Source: Bombella saccharophila
GTDB taxonomy: Bacteria; Pseudomonadota; Alphaproteobacteria; Acetobacterales; Acetobacteraceae
Direction of reading: 5' to 3'
Assembly: GCF_026385475.1 (NCBI RefSeq)
Contig: NZ_JANIDW010000001.1
Location: 1 to 64,000, forward strand
DNA length: 64,000 nt
In this document: piece after piece, positions 16,623 through 24,679 of the stretch
Layout of the letters: the number at the start of each line of letters is the position of its first letter
Numbering within the stretch: position 1 is the first letter of the stretch
Notes under the pieces: generated by a model
What the model was told of the DNA's origin: nothing
Seen by the model: the letters and a program-made list of their open reading frames with translations, nothing else
Databases searched by the model: none
Position numbers and translations under genes: made by a program

Positions 16623-16624
16623 GT
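16591..16624 (+). promoter_or_regulatory. Leaderless repressor promoter
   Basis: TAGACT at 16591-16596, a 16-base spacer, and GATAAT at 16613-16618 fit a sigma70 promoter. The expected start site is about 16625, the A of the repressor ATG, and no ribosome-binding sequence precedes that ATG. A leaderless mRNA, as made from lambda PRM, is therefore likely. Confidence 0.6.
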
Positions 16625-17386
16625 ATGTCTATCGAATCGTTATTACATCGCCTTGATGTGCTTTTGGATGAACAGGGCCTTTCGGATAGGAGGGCGTGTT
16701 TGAAGGCACGTGAGATTAACCCTGCTGTTGGGGTGGATTTTTTGCGGGATATGCGCCGGAGAAAGCATGTACCTCGGTCGGATAAGCTAGCTGCTTTGGC
16801 CCAGGTACTGGGTGTGTCGATAAACAGTTTGATGGAGGAAATTAGCCATAATGGAGAGGCGATTACGGTAGATAGTTCTGCCGGGGCGTCTGCGCCTTCT
16901 TTGCCTGTAGTTCAGATTCAAGTTTGTGGAGAGGTGCAGGCGGGAGTGTGGAAAGAGGCGCAGGAATGGCCTGTGCTGGACCGTTATGCCATTACGATCC
17001 CACAAGATTCGGAATATCCGGGGTTGAAGCGTTATGGGCTGATGGTGAAGGGGCAGTCCATGAATCGGGTGTTTCAAGAAGGCTCGGTGGTAATTGTCAT
17101 TAATTTCTCCGAATTGGGGCGTAGGCCGCGGAATGGGGATTATGTGGTGGCGATGCAGCGCTCGGATGTTTCGGATAGTTTTGAAGCAACGATTAAGGCG
17201 GTGCAGATTAAAGCGAGTGGGCAGATGGTATTATGGCCGCAAAGTACGGAGCCGGAATTCCAGGCGCCTTTGATTTTACCGGGGCCGGAAACGACTGTGT
17301 GCCATAGTGCGGCGGAAAGCCCGAATGTAACGATTTTAGCGTTGGTAGTGGGGAGTTATATGCCTATGCCTAAGGCGTCCTTTTAA
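16625..17386 (+). CDS. LexA/CI-type prophage repressor (S24 family)
   Basis: A 253-residue repressor. Residues 1-75 form a helix-turn-helix domain with K-L-A-A-L-A-Q-V-L-G-V-S at 54-65. The C-terminal half is an S24 self-cleavage domain: a Cys-Gly cleavage site at 101-102 inside V-C-G-E-V-Q-A-G, nucleophile Ser145 in K-G-Q-S-M-N, and general-base Lys191 in A-T-I-K-A-V. It should bind the adjacent GGG..CCC operators, hold the late genes off and autocleave when RecA is activated by DNA damage. It appears to be translated from a leaderless message. Just 25 bases separate it from dinB. Confidence 0.9.
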   Translation: MSIESLLHRLDVLLDEQGLSDRRACLKAREINPAVGVDFLRDMRRRKHVPRSDKLAALAQVLGVSINSLMEEISHNGEAITVDSSAGASAPSLPVVQIQVCGEVQAGVWKEAQEWPVLDRYAITIPQDSEYPGLKRYGLMVKGQSMNRVFQEGSVVIVINFSELGRRPRNGDYVVAMQRSDVSDSFEATIKAVQIKASGQMVLWPQSTEPEFQAPLILPGPETTVCHSAAESPNVTILALVVGSYMPMPKASF

Positions 17387-17411
17387 GGGTGTCATCCCAT
17401 ATTAGAATGGT

Positions 17412-18524
17412 ATGAGGATGAACGCGACGCCTAAAGGTAATAGGGAGGAAGAGAGAATACGGCGCATCCTGCATGTGGATATGGATGCGTTTTATGCGTC
17501 TATCGAGCAACGGGATAATCCAGCGTTGCGGGGGCGGCCTGTGGCGGTGGGGCGTGCTGCGGGGCGGGGTGTGGTAGCGGCAGCGAGTTATGAGGCGCGT
17601 GCTTATGGGGTGCGGTCTGCTTTGCCCTCCCATAAAGCGTTGGAGCGGTGCCCGGAATTGATTTTTGTGCCGCCGCGCTTTGAGGTTTATCGGGCGGTAT
17701 CGGCTCAGATTCATGATGTTTTTAGGCGTTATACGCTGATGATTCAGCCCCTTGCATTAGATGAAGCTTATTTGGATGTGACGGAACAATGGGCGGCTTA
17801 TGGCTCGGCCACGGCGATTGCTGAGGCGATTCGGCGTGAGATTCAGAAAGAGACGGGTTTAACGGCATCAGCGGGGGTGTCGTATAATCGCTTCTTGGCG
17901 AAATTGGCGTCTGGGCAGCGGAAGCCTAATGGGTTGTTTGTGATTCCTCCTCAGCGGGGGGCGGCGTTTGTAGCGGATTTGCCGGTGGAGAGGTTTCATG
18001 GTGTGGGGCCTGCGACAACGGCGCGGATGCATAAGCTTGGGATTTATACGGGGGCGGATTTAAAGACATGGAGTGTGGCGGCGTTGCGTCAACATTTTGG
18101 GAGTTCTGCTCAGTTTTATCATGATATTGCGCGGGGGCTGGATTATCGACCGGTTGAGGTGAATAGGCCGCGCAAATCTCTGGGGACGGAGACGACCTTT
18201 GCGCGTGATGTAGAGGCATGGGAGAGCCTTGCTGCTACATTGGAGGGGATTGTTGCGAAGTTGATAGTGGCGTGTGAGCAGAAGTCCATTGCGGGGCGAA
18301 CGGTGACGTTGAAGTTGCGTTATGCGGGGTTCCATACAGTAACGCGGGCGTGTTCGGCTCCGTTTCCGATTGTGGAGGGGGCTGTGTTACGGCGGATGGC
18401 TTTGGAATTATTGCGTAGTTTCTTTCCGTTGGAGCGGCCTATCCGTTTGCTTGGATTAACTATTTCTGCCCTTGGGGTGCGGGATGAGGTAGTGCCGGTG
18501 CAGATGGGGTTATTTGAGGAATAA
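17412..18524 (+). CDS. dinB: DNA polymerase IV
   Basis: A 370-residue Y-family polymerase for translesion synthesis. Catalytic acidic residues are Asp23 and Asp25 in H-V-D-M-D-A-F-Y and Asp117/Glu118 in L-D-E-A-Y-L-D. The palm/fingers motif A-A-A-S-Y-E-A-R-x-Y-G-V-R follows Arg-rich residues near 52, then the thumb helix-hairpin-helix (H-G-V-G-P-A-T) and a little-finger domain. The C-terminal Q-M-G-L-F at 364-368 is a beta-clamp binding motif. It lies directly downstream of the prophage repressor, possibly co-transcribed and therefore linked to phage induction; whether it belongs to host or prophage is undecided. Confidence 0.93.
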   Translation: MRMNATPKGNREEERIRRILHVDMDAFYASIEQRDNPALRGRPVAVGRAAGRGVVAAASYEARAYGVRSALPSHKALERCPELIFVPPRFEVYRAVSAQIHDVFRRYTLMIQPLALDEAYLDVTEQWAAYGSATAIAEAIRREIQKETGLTASAGVSYNRFLAKLASGQRKPNGLFVIPPQRGAAFVADLPVERFHGVGPATTARMHKLGIYTGADLKTWSVAALRQHFGSSAQFYHDIARGLDYRPVEVNRPRKSLGTETTFARDVEAWESLAATLEGIVAKLIVACEQKSIAGRTVTLKLRYAGFHTVTRACSAPFPIVEGAVLRRMALELLRSFFPLERPIRLLGLTISALGVRDEVVPVQMGLFEE

Positions 18525-18624
18525 AGGTTAAAAAAGGGATAGTTGTTTATGGGGTGGAGAGCGTAGATGATGGGGTGTACCCCATGGATAGTCATGGTGG
18601 CGAATCCTTAGAAGGGAGGGGCTT

Positions 18625-19458
18625 ATGAGTGAGTTCCCAAAAAATGCGGCGGCGCGTGTTACGCTGAATGATGGGCAGACGATGCCGTGGATTGGCCTTG
18701 GTGTGTGGGAAACACCGCCGGATAAAACGGCTGAGGTGGTAAAGACGGCGATTGATGTTGGGTATAAGGCCGTTGATACAGCGCGGCTTTACCGCAATGA
18801 GGCGGGTGTTGGGGATGGTTTGCGTGATCATCTTGATATCTTCGTGACAACGAAAGTATGGAATGATGAGCAGGGTTATGATGCGACCTTGCGGGCTTTT
18901 GATGAGAGTGCGCGTTTATTAAAACGTGATGTTGTGGATTTATATCTCATCCATTGGGCGATGCCGCAGCAGGGTTTATATGTAGAGACATGGAAGGCTT
19001 TGATTGAGCTGAAAAAGCAAGGGCGTGTGCGCTCTATTGGGGTTTCTAATTTTGAGAAAGACCATCTCCAGAAGATTATTGAGGAGACGGGTGTTGTCCC
19101 TGCGGTGAATCAGATTGAGATTCATCCTGTGTTTCAACAAGAGGCGTTGCGGGCTTTCCATAAAGAGGTTGGGATTCAGACAGAGGCATGGCGGCCCTTG
19201 GGGAAGGGGACGGTGTTAGATAATGAGGTGATTGGCCGTATTGCGAAGCGGCATCATAAAAGCCCTGCCCAAGTGATTCTGCGGTGGCATTTGCAGAATG
19301 AGGTTATTGTCATCCCTAAATCAGTGCATCGGGAGCGAATGGCAGAGAATGTGGCGTTGTTTGACTTTGTTTTGACAGCCGATGAAATGGCGGCGATACG
19401 GACGCTGGACCGCCCTGATGGGCGGATGGGGGCGGACCCGGCTCATCCGGTATTTTAA
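18625..19458 (+). CDS. Aldo/keto reductase (2,5-diketogluconate reductase-like)
   Basis: A 277-residue NADPH-dependent reductase of the aldo/keto reductase superfamily. The catalytic tetrad is visible as Asp51 (A-V-D-T-A), Tyr56 (R-L-Y-R-N-E), Lys77 (T-T-K-V-W-N) and His110 (L-I-H-W). The NADP-binding segment near I-P-K-S-V-H-R-E-R is intact. In acetic acid bacteria such enzymes reduce keto-gluconates and other sugar-derived carbonyls; the exact substrate cannot be read from the sequence. The loop after the Tyr is shorter than in DkgA (G-V-G-D-G-L-R-D then I-F-V-T-T). An intrinsic terminator follows six bases after the stop. Confidence 0.9.
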   Translation: MSEFPKNAAARVTLNDGQTMPWIGLGVWETPPDKTAEVVKTAIDVGYKAVDTARLYRNEAGVGDGLRDHLDIFVTTKVWNDEQGYDATLRAFDESARLLKRDVVDLYLIHWAMPQQGLYVETWKALIELKKQGRVRSIGVSNFEKDHLQKIIEETGVVPAVNQIEIHPVFQQEALRAFHKEVGIQTEAWRPLGKGTVLDNEVIGRIAKRHHKSPAQVILRWHLQNEVIVIPKSVHRERMAENVALFDFVLTADEMAAIRTLDRPDGRMGADPAHPVF

Positions 19459-19463
19459 GCGGG

Positions 19464-19498
19464 GAGGGCGTTCCTTCAATAAAGGGACGCCCTTTTTA
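19464..19498. terminator. Bidirectional terminator between aldo/keto reductase and parE
   Basis: AGGGCGTTCC and GGGACGCCCT pair around a nine-base loop, with TTTTT on the + side. It sits between converging genes and can serve both. Confidence 0.8.
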
Positions 19499-19506
19499 GT
19501 GAGGCG

Positions 19507-21504
19507 TTAGATGTCCAAAAGCTCGACAGAGCGGGCTTGTTCTTGAATGAACTGGAAGCGAAGCTCTGGCTTGCGACCCATGAGGCTTTCGATGCGGTTA
19601 CGCGTGAGGAGGTTCTCCTCCGTGGGGACGGTAACGCGCAACAGGGTGCGGCGTGTGGGTGACATGGTGGTTTCTTTAAGGTCGGAGACGGGCATTTCTC
19701 CAAGGCCTTTAAAGCGAGAGATCTCAACCTTAGCGTTGGGTTTAAAGTCTGTTTTTAGACGGCGGTCGCGGTCGAGATCATCCATGGCGTAGATGGTTTT
19801 GCTGCCATGAGTGAGGCGATAAAGAGGGGGTTGGGCGAGGTAAAGATGGCCTTGCCGGACGAGGTCTGGCATCTCGCGGAAGAAGAAGGTCATCAATAAG
19901 GAAGCGATATGGGCACCATCGACATCGGCATCTGTCATGATGATGATGCGGCCATAGCGGAGTTTGGAGAGGTCTAATGTTTTGCCAAAGCCGCAGCCCA
20001 TGGCCTCGATGAGGTCGCGTAGCTCGGTATTGGCGCGGAGTTTTTCTTGCGTGGCGGAGGCGACATTGAGAATCTTGCCACGTAGGGGGAGGACGGCTTG
20101 TGTTTCTCTATCGCGCGCTTGGCGGGCGGAACCACCGGCGGATTCCCCCTCAACAAGGAAAAGCTCGGTCTCATGGGCGTTGCTGCGGGAGCAGTCGGTT
20201 AATTTGCCGGGGAGGCGTAGGCGGCGCGTGGCGGTTTTGCGTGTTGTCTCGCGGGCTTCACGGCGGCGGAGGCGTTCTTCAGCGCGTTCAACAATATAGC
20301 TGACGAGGTTATCAGCTTGCTGGGGATTGCCACCGAGCCAATGGTCGATGCGGTCGCGCAGGGCACCTTCTACCAGGCGGCTGGCTTCTTGTGTGGTGAG
20401 GCGGTCTTTCGTTTGGCCTTGGAATTGGGGGTTACGGATAAAGACAGAGAGGCGGGCATTGATGGTGCCGAGAATATCCTCGGCTGTAATGGCGTTGGAG
20501 CGGCGGATTTTGCGTTGGTCGCCCCAGTTGCGAAACCCTTTGACAAGGGCAGCGCGGAGGCCATTTTCATGCGTGCCGCCTTGGGGGGTGGGGATGGTGT
20601 TGCAGTAGGAGATAAGGGTGCTATTGCCTTGGTCTAAAAAGGCGATGGCCCATTCGACACGGCCGCCGGGTTGGCCATCTGCGGCGATGGGGAGGTCGGC
20701 TTGGCCAGCCCAAAGGGGGGTTAGCAGAGAAGGGGTGGAGCCGAGGTCATCTTTTAGGGCGTCTTCTAGCCCATTAGGGTAGGAGATGACAGTATGGGCA
20801 GGTGGGGCGTTTTCCCCCTTGAGGAGGTCTGCCGCGCAAGACCATGAGATGCTCACACCATGAAAAAGGGCGGCTTTAACTTGGCATTGGCGGTAAAGGC
20901 GTTGGGGCGAAAAATGGAGGGGGCCGAAAATTTCGCTATCGGGGGTGAAGCGGACCATAGTACCGCGTTTGATAGCGGGTTTGGTATTTTCTAGCGTGCT
21001 GGTGGTGTGGCCGCGTGAGAAAGTTTGTCGCCAGCCTTTGCGGTTGCGATAGACTTCTACTTCTAAATAGGAGGCGAGGGCATTGACAACAGAGCTGCCC
21101 ACACCATGCAAGCCGCCAGAGGTAGCGTAGGATTTACCAGAGAACTTACCGCCGGCATGGAGGGTAGTGAAAATGACCTCTAGGGCAGATTTTTCTGGGA
21201 AGCGAGGGTGAGGATCGGTGGGGATGCCACGTCCATTATCGCGGACCATCAGGGTATGGGCGTCTTCGAGATGGACCTCGATAAGTGTTGCATGGCCGGC
21301 TACGGCTTCATCCATAGCGTTATCGATGATCTCGGAAGCGAGATGATGATAGGCGGTATCATCCGTGCCGCCGATATACATGCCGGGGCGACGGCGGACA
21401 GGCTCTAACCCTTCGAGAACTTCAATAGCCTCGGCATCGTACGTATTAGGAGATGAGGGGTTGGAGGGGCTGGGTAGCTCGTTCTGTCCGAACATATCGG
21501 CCAT
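19507..21504 (-). CDS. parE: DNA topoisomerase IV subunit B
   Basis: A 665-residue type IIA topoisomerase ATPase subunit that with ParC decatenates sister chromosomes. GHKL ATPase motifs are E-I-I-D-N-A-M-D-E-A, D-N-G-R-G-I-P and L-H-A-G-G-K-F. The transducer follows, then the Toprim motifs L-V-E-G-E-S-A-G-G and T-D-A-D-V-D-G-A-H. R-R-R-P-G-M-Y-I-G precedes the ATP site. About 665 residues and no long insertion in the C-terminal domain fit ParE rather than GyrB. The N-terminal 20 residues are Ser/Pro/Asn rich and may be dispensable. Confidence 0.9.
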   Translation of the reverse strand: MADMFGQNELPSPSNPSSPNTYDAEAIEVLEGLEPVRRRPGMYIGGTDDTAYHHLASEIIDNAMDEAVAGHATLIEVHLEDAHTLMVRDNGRGIPTDPHPRFPEKSALEVIFTTLHAGGKFSGKSYATSGGLHGVGSSVVNALASYLEVEVYRNRKGWRQTFSRGHTTSTLENTKPAIKRGTMVRFTPDSEIFGPLHFSPQRLYRQCQVKAALFHGVSISWSCAADLLKGENAPPAHTVISYPNGLEDALKDDLGSTPSLLTPLWAGQADLPIAADGQPGGRVEWAIAFLDQGNSTLISYCNTIPTPQGGTHENGLRAALVKGFRNWGDQRKIRRSNAITAEDILGTINARLSVFIRNPQFQGQTKDRLTTQEASRLVEGALRDRIDHWLGGNPQQADNLVSYIVERAEERLRRREARETTRKTATRRLRLPGKLTDCSRSNAHETELFLVEGESAGGSARQARDRETQAVLPLRGKILNVASATQEKLRANTELRDLIEAMGCGFGKTLDLSKLRYGRIIIMTDADVDGAHIASLLMTFFFREMPDLVRQGHLYLAQPPLYRLTHGSKTIYAMDDLDRDRRLKTDFKPNAKVEISRFKGLGEMPVSDLKETTMSPTRRTLLRVTVPTEENLLTRNRIESLMGRKPELRFQFIQEQARSVELLDI

Positions 21505-21536
21505 TCTGTGGTCCTGTGATTAGTTTAGAGGGGGGG

Positions 21537-22070
21537 CTAGCGGTGACGTGCTCGAATATGTGTGTGGTGAGGTGCGGGTGGGGCTGTACAGCTCTCATAT
21601 GATGCGGGTTGGGCGATGTCCTTGGCCTCGGCATAATGGGCGAGGTCGGAGTTAGAATCGTCTAGGGCATCAACCTCATCATACATAGGGACGCGTTGGG
21701 CGCAGAAGGCTGTACCTGATTTGAGACCACCGAGCGATTGTATATCCGCTAGTTGAGTGATGTAGTCATCGTGCTTTCTTTGGGCTTGGTTGCCAAAAGT
21801 ACGGCGGAAGTAGGAATCGAGTCTTTTTTCTGATTCGGCCAAGATAGGGCGAAACCGATTAACAAATTGGTTGTAGCGGTCTTGCGTATGGCAGGAGAGG
21901 GCTGTGACCATAAGCTCGGATTTTAAACCGGCTAAGTTAAAGGCTGCGTGGTCGGCCTCAGAGGGATGGCAGCTGGCTGCTTGCGCGGCGGGGGCACAGA
22001 GAAGAAGGAACGCAGTGGAAAGGGCTAGCCCAGCTTTGATCAGGGACTGGCCGGGGAACAGAAAAGGCAT
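21537..22070 (-). CDS. Secreted protein of unknown function
   Basis: A 177-residue protein with an N-terminal signal peptide: a hydrophobic core around residues 14-26 and an A-Q-A-A cleavage region near residue 32. The mature part has four cysteines (A-S-C-H, L-S-C-H, F-C-A-Q, E-S-C-T), suggesting disulfides, and a helical R-F-R-P-I-L-A-E-S-E-K-R-L-D-S-Y-F-R-R stretch. It ends in a His/Pro/Arg-rich tail. I do not recognise a family. It is 32 bases upstream of parE on the same strand and could share its transcript. Periplasmic location is inferred. Confidence 0.7.
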   Translation of the reverse strand: MPFLFPGQSLIKAGLALSTAFLLLCAPAAQAASCHPSEADHAAFNLAGLKSELMVTALSCHTQDRYNQFVNRFRPILAESEKRLDSYFRRTFGNQAQRKHDDYITQLADIQSLGGLKSGTAFCAQRVPMYDEVDALDDSNSDLAHYAEAKDIAQPASYESCTAPPAPHHTHIRARHR

Positions 22071-22269
22071 GAGGAAGACTCCCGCTAACAGGTCCTTCGC
22101 CTCATATCATGCTCTTATAAGAAAGTCTGCCCTAGGGAGTGAAAGAAATATGCGGGATTGCATTTTCATGAACCAATTGAAGGCGTATCGTGCTCATGTG
22201 AAGGTAGTGTGTGAGGATTTGTGCCTCTCATAACCCCGTCTATTTTTTATGTTTGTTGAGGAGGTTGCT

Positions 22270-22836
22270 GTGCAACGGAGTGGTTTTTTACAGGTAGGAG
22301 TTGTCGCAACGGCTCTTCTTGCTCTTGGGGGATGTGCTGCGAATCAGAAAAAAGCACCGGATAATGGGGGGATTTTACCTAATCCCTTTGCGAATGAAAA
22401 ACGTGCGGCCCATTGTGAGGTATCCCCGTTGCAGACGGATGCGACAGGGCGGATGAGTGTGATGATGACCGTAATGGCTGGTGATGGGGGTATGTGTCCT
22501 TTTGCTGTTAGTAAAGGCGGTGGGGGGAGTTATGTGTCCTTTGGAGTTGTACCACCTCCTGAGCATGGGAAAGCTTTTCTCTATAGCTATGATAATCGTA
22601 CCTATGTGGAATATACGCCGGCGGTAGATTATAAGGGTGAAGATTCATTTTCAGTTGAATTAATCCCTGGGTCTGCTCAGCCACGTCGTATGTTGACGGT
22701 GAAGGTTTCTGTAGAGCAACCTGCGGCGACTACGGCTGCAACCCCGCCTGTGGAAGCAGCGGTTAAGCCTGTAACACCCGTGCATAAACGTCGTATTGTG
22801 GCGCACAAGGCTGCGGGACAGAGTACAAGTAAGTAA
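22270..22836 (+). CDS. Putative lipoprotein
   Basis: A 188-residue protein from GTG 22270 with a GAGGAGG at 22258-22264 just upstream; an ATG at 22249 lacks a site. The signal peptide ends in the lipobox L-G-G-C, so the Cys should be acylated and the protein membrane anchored. The mature domain has a tandem beta pattern with a cysteine in M-C-P-F, and a segment Y-V-E-Y-T-P-A-V-D-Y-K-G-E-D-S-F-S like the cadherin/Ig-type repeats of surface proteins. The C-terminus is Ala/Pro/Thr and Lys/His rich, possibly peptidoglycan-associated. Function unknown. A bidirectional terminator lies downstream. Confidence 0.75.
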   Translation: MQRSGFLQVGVVATALLALGGCAANQKKAPDNGGILPNPFANEKRAAHCEVSPLQTDATGRMSVMMTVMAGDGGMCPFAVSKGGGGSYVSFGVVPPPEHGKAFLYSYDNRTYVEYTPAVDYKGEDSFSVELIPGSAQPRRMLTVKVSVEQPAATTAATPPVEAAVKPVTPVHKRRIVAHKAAGQSTSK

Positions 22837-22901
22837 CTATAAATATGGGTGGGTGTTTATAGAAATATCCCGCCCATTATTTTTTAAATGTAGTGTTATG
22901 G

Positions 22902-22938
22902 AAAAACCGACATGGCCGTTGGCAATGTCGGTTTTTTT
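22902..22938. terminator. Bidirectional terminator after the lipoprotein gene
   Basis: AAAAACCGACAT and ATGTCGGTTTTTTT pair around a GGCCGTTGGCA loop. T-runs on both strands suit convergent genes: the lipoprotein gene and the OmpA-family gene. Confidence 0.82.
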
Positions 22939-22979
22939 AATGTGATGTGCATCATCAAGTAAAGTGATGATGATCTATC

Positions 22980-24125
22980 TCATTGGAAGTCGATCTCAAC
23001 GCGACGATTTTGTGGTTCTACCGTACCAGGGCGTGTAGAAACCAGTGGTTGGGTATCGCCGAAGCCATGGATATTAATCACACCGGCAGGAACACCATCG
23101 CGGATTAATTCTGCCTTGACGCTTTGAGCACGACGGAGGGAGAGGGACATATTATAGTTGTTTGCTTTTTGACTGCCAGGATGAACGGCAGAAGAATCGG
23201 CATGGCCATTTACTTGGATGCGGGTGAATTGCGCGGAGGTAGAGTTACGCGCGGCGGTCTCTACGATTGAGCGGGCACGGTCGGATAATGTATCGCGGTC
23301 CCAATCGAAAAAGACAAGATAGGTGCGGACGGGCGCAGGGGCAGGTGCAGCAATGGCTTGAGTTGGTTTGGGCGGTGGTGGGGCCGGGTTGAACTCATAC
23401 CGCAAGCCGAGCATCAAAGAATGGTTGAAGTCGGTCCGGCTGCTACGGCGGCCGCCTACAGGCCCGCTATCAGCATTGGCAATGTTATAGCTGGCCTCCG
23501 CGTAATGGCGATGATGGCCTGTAATGGTGTAGAAGCGATATTCCATCGTGGTGGAAAGACCAACGACCCACGGAATAGGCAGGGATGTGCCGAAGATGCC
23601 TTGATAGGCGAAGCCATTGGCGCCGTCATCAACACGTTGACGGAAGCCTTTATTGGCCCCTGTCCCTTGGATGGTGGTGTTGGTAAACTGCCGTGCATAG
23701 CCGATACCGAATCCAAAATAGGGGTAGATCCAGTTTTGGCCGATATCCATATCGAACAAGGCGTTCGCCATACCGCCATATTTTTGCTGGTGGCCGTGGG
23801 CGGTGGAGCTAAACCCTGGGGAGTGGAAGCGGGAGAGACGGTTATTGCGGTAGTTCCCCTCGACTTCCACGCGGAAACCGTTGCCTAGACCCCAGCCGAT
23901 GCTACCGAGGCCGGTGATGCCTGTCGTATAATCATCACGACCATGGGGAAAGAGCTTTGTGTGTGGGTTGACTGTTTGTGATTGGTTGAAGCTTGCCCCA
24001 GCTGCCCCGGCAACATAAAGACCGCGGACGGGCTGAGCTTTTGCCGCACCAAACGCCATGGCTGACAGGCAGGCGGCACAGGCACCACGGGCCAGCAGTG
24101 ATGTAATGGAGGTGCGTGCAGTCAT
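22980..24125 (-). CDS. OmpA-family outer membrane protein
   Basis: A 381-residue protein from ATG 24125 (GGAGAG upstream), with a signal peptide ending near A-K-A-Q. An 8-strand beta barrel covers about 30-270, with surface loops rich in His, Gly and Tyr. A Pro/Ala linker (P-P-P-P-K-P-T) leads to a C-terminal OmpA/MotB peptidoglycan-binding domain with the pattern F-F-D-W-D-R-D-T-L-S, V-N-G-H-A-D-S-S, N-x-x-L-S-L-R-R-A-Q-S-V and R-R-V-E-I-D-F-Q. It links the outer membrane to the wall. A 7-bp inverted repeat at 24157-24173 precedes it. Confidence 0.88.
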   Translation of the reverse strand: MTARTSITSLLARGACAACLSAMAFGAAKAQPVRGLYVAGAAGASFNQSQTVNPHTKLFPHGRDDYTTGITGLGSIGWGLGNGFRVEVEGNYRNNRLSRFHSPGFSSTAHGHQQKYGGMANALFDMDIGQNWIYPYFGFGIGYARQFTNTTIQGTGANKGFRQRVDDGANGFAYQGIFGTSLPIPWVVGLSTTMEYRFYTITGHHRHYAEASYNIANADSGPVGGRRSSRTDFNHSLMLGLRYEFNPAPPPPKPTQAIAAPAPAPVRTYLVFFDWDRDTLSDRARSIVETAARNSTSAQFTRIQVNGHADSSAVHPGSQKANNYNMSLSLRRAQSVKAELIRDGVPAGVINIHGFGDTQPLVSTRPGTVEPQNRRVEIDFQ

Positions 24126-24156
24126 GTAATTACTCTCCAACCAGACAGATGGTTAT

Positions 24157-24173
24157 CCTTTTCACTGAAAAGG
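24157..24173 (-). promoter_or_regulatory. Short leader hairpin upstream of the OmpA-family gene
   Basis: CCTTTTC, a three-base loop and GAAAAGG form a perfect 7-bp inverted repeat 32 bases upstream of the start codon. It may be a 5' mRNA stability element; the case is weak. Nothing else is recognised in the 162 bases between 24126 and 24287. Confidence 0.4.
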
Positions 24174-24287
24174 AAGGCAAAAGCAATGGATGAATTGGTT
24201 ATAGCTGCATTTGGCGTTATTGAACGAGATAGGATGTGGCCTATTGGTTACAGGTTAGTGGGCTGTATGTTTGCGCTAGGGGTGCGC

Positions 24288-24644
24288 TTATGATCCAGTT
24301 TCGTGAAATCGCCGTGTACCGAGTTCCTTCTCTAAAGGGTATGTGATGTCGGTGACGTCAATTTCGATAATCCATAAATCGGGATCGATATTTTTTTGTC
24401 GTTCGAGATACTGTGTGGTCTGTTGAGCGGCTGTTTCGGTCTCGGTGGAATGAAATTCTTGCCGATACCAGTGGGTATCTTGCTCTTGTAAGATAGCACG
24501 GTGACCGTCTTTTGAAGCAAGGACGATAAAAATGCTGCCTGCGTCCTCATCCCCTTTTTGGGCGATAGCGGCGATGAGGCCATTTTGGTTGAGGCGGCGG
24601 AGGGTGGCGCGTATCCAGAAGCCGGTTTTAAGGCCGAAAAACAA
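24288..24644 (-). CDS. DUF1491 family protein
   Basis: A 118-residue protein of the alphaproteobacterial DUF1491 family. It has the family's W-I-R-A-T-L-R-R-L-N motif at the N-terminus, A-A-I-A-Q-K-G-D-E-D-A-G-S-I-F-I-V-L, the R-A-I-L-Q-E-Q-D strand, and the C-terminal D-P-D-L-W-I-I-E-I-D. The function is unknown. It sits 35 bases downstream of the S41 protease gene on the same strand, so it may end that operon. Confidence 0.8.
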   Translation of the reverse strand: MFFGLKTGFWIRATLRRLNQNGLIAAIAQKGDEDAGSIFIVLASKDGHRAILQEQDTHWYRQEFHSTETETAAQQTTQYLERQKNIDPDLWIIEIDVTDITYPLEKELGTRRFHETGS

Positions 24645-24679
24645 CGGAATGTCCTTTCAATATATGTAAAATAACTTTG

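Noticed and set aside
17412-18524. attR of the prophage near dinB
   Set aside because: No direct repeat or tRNA fragment could be matched because the left end is outside the window.
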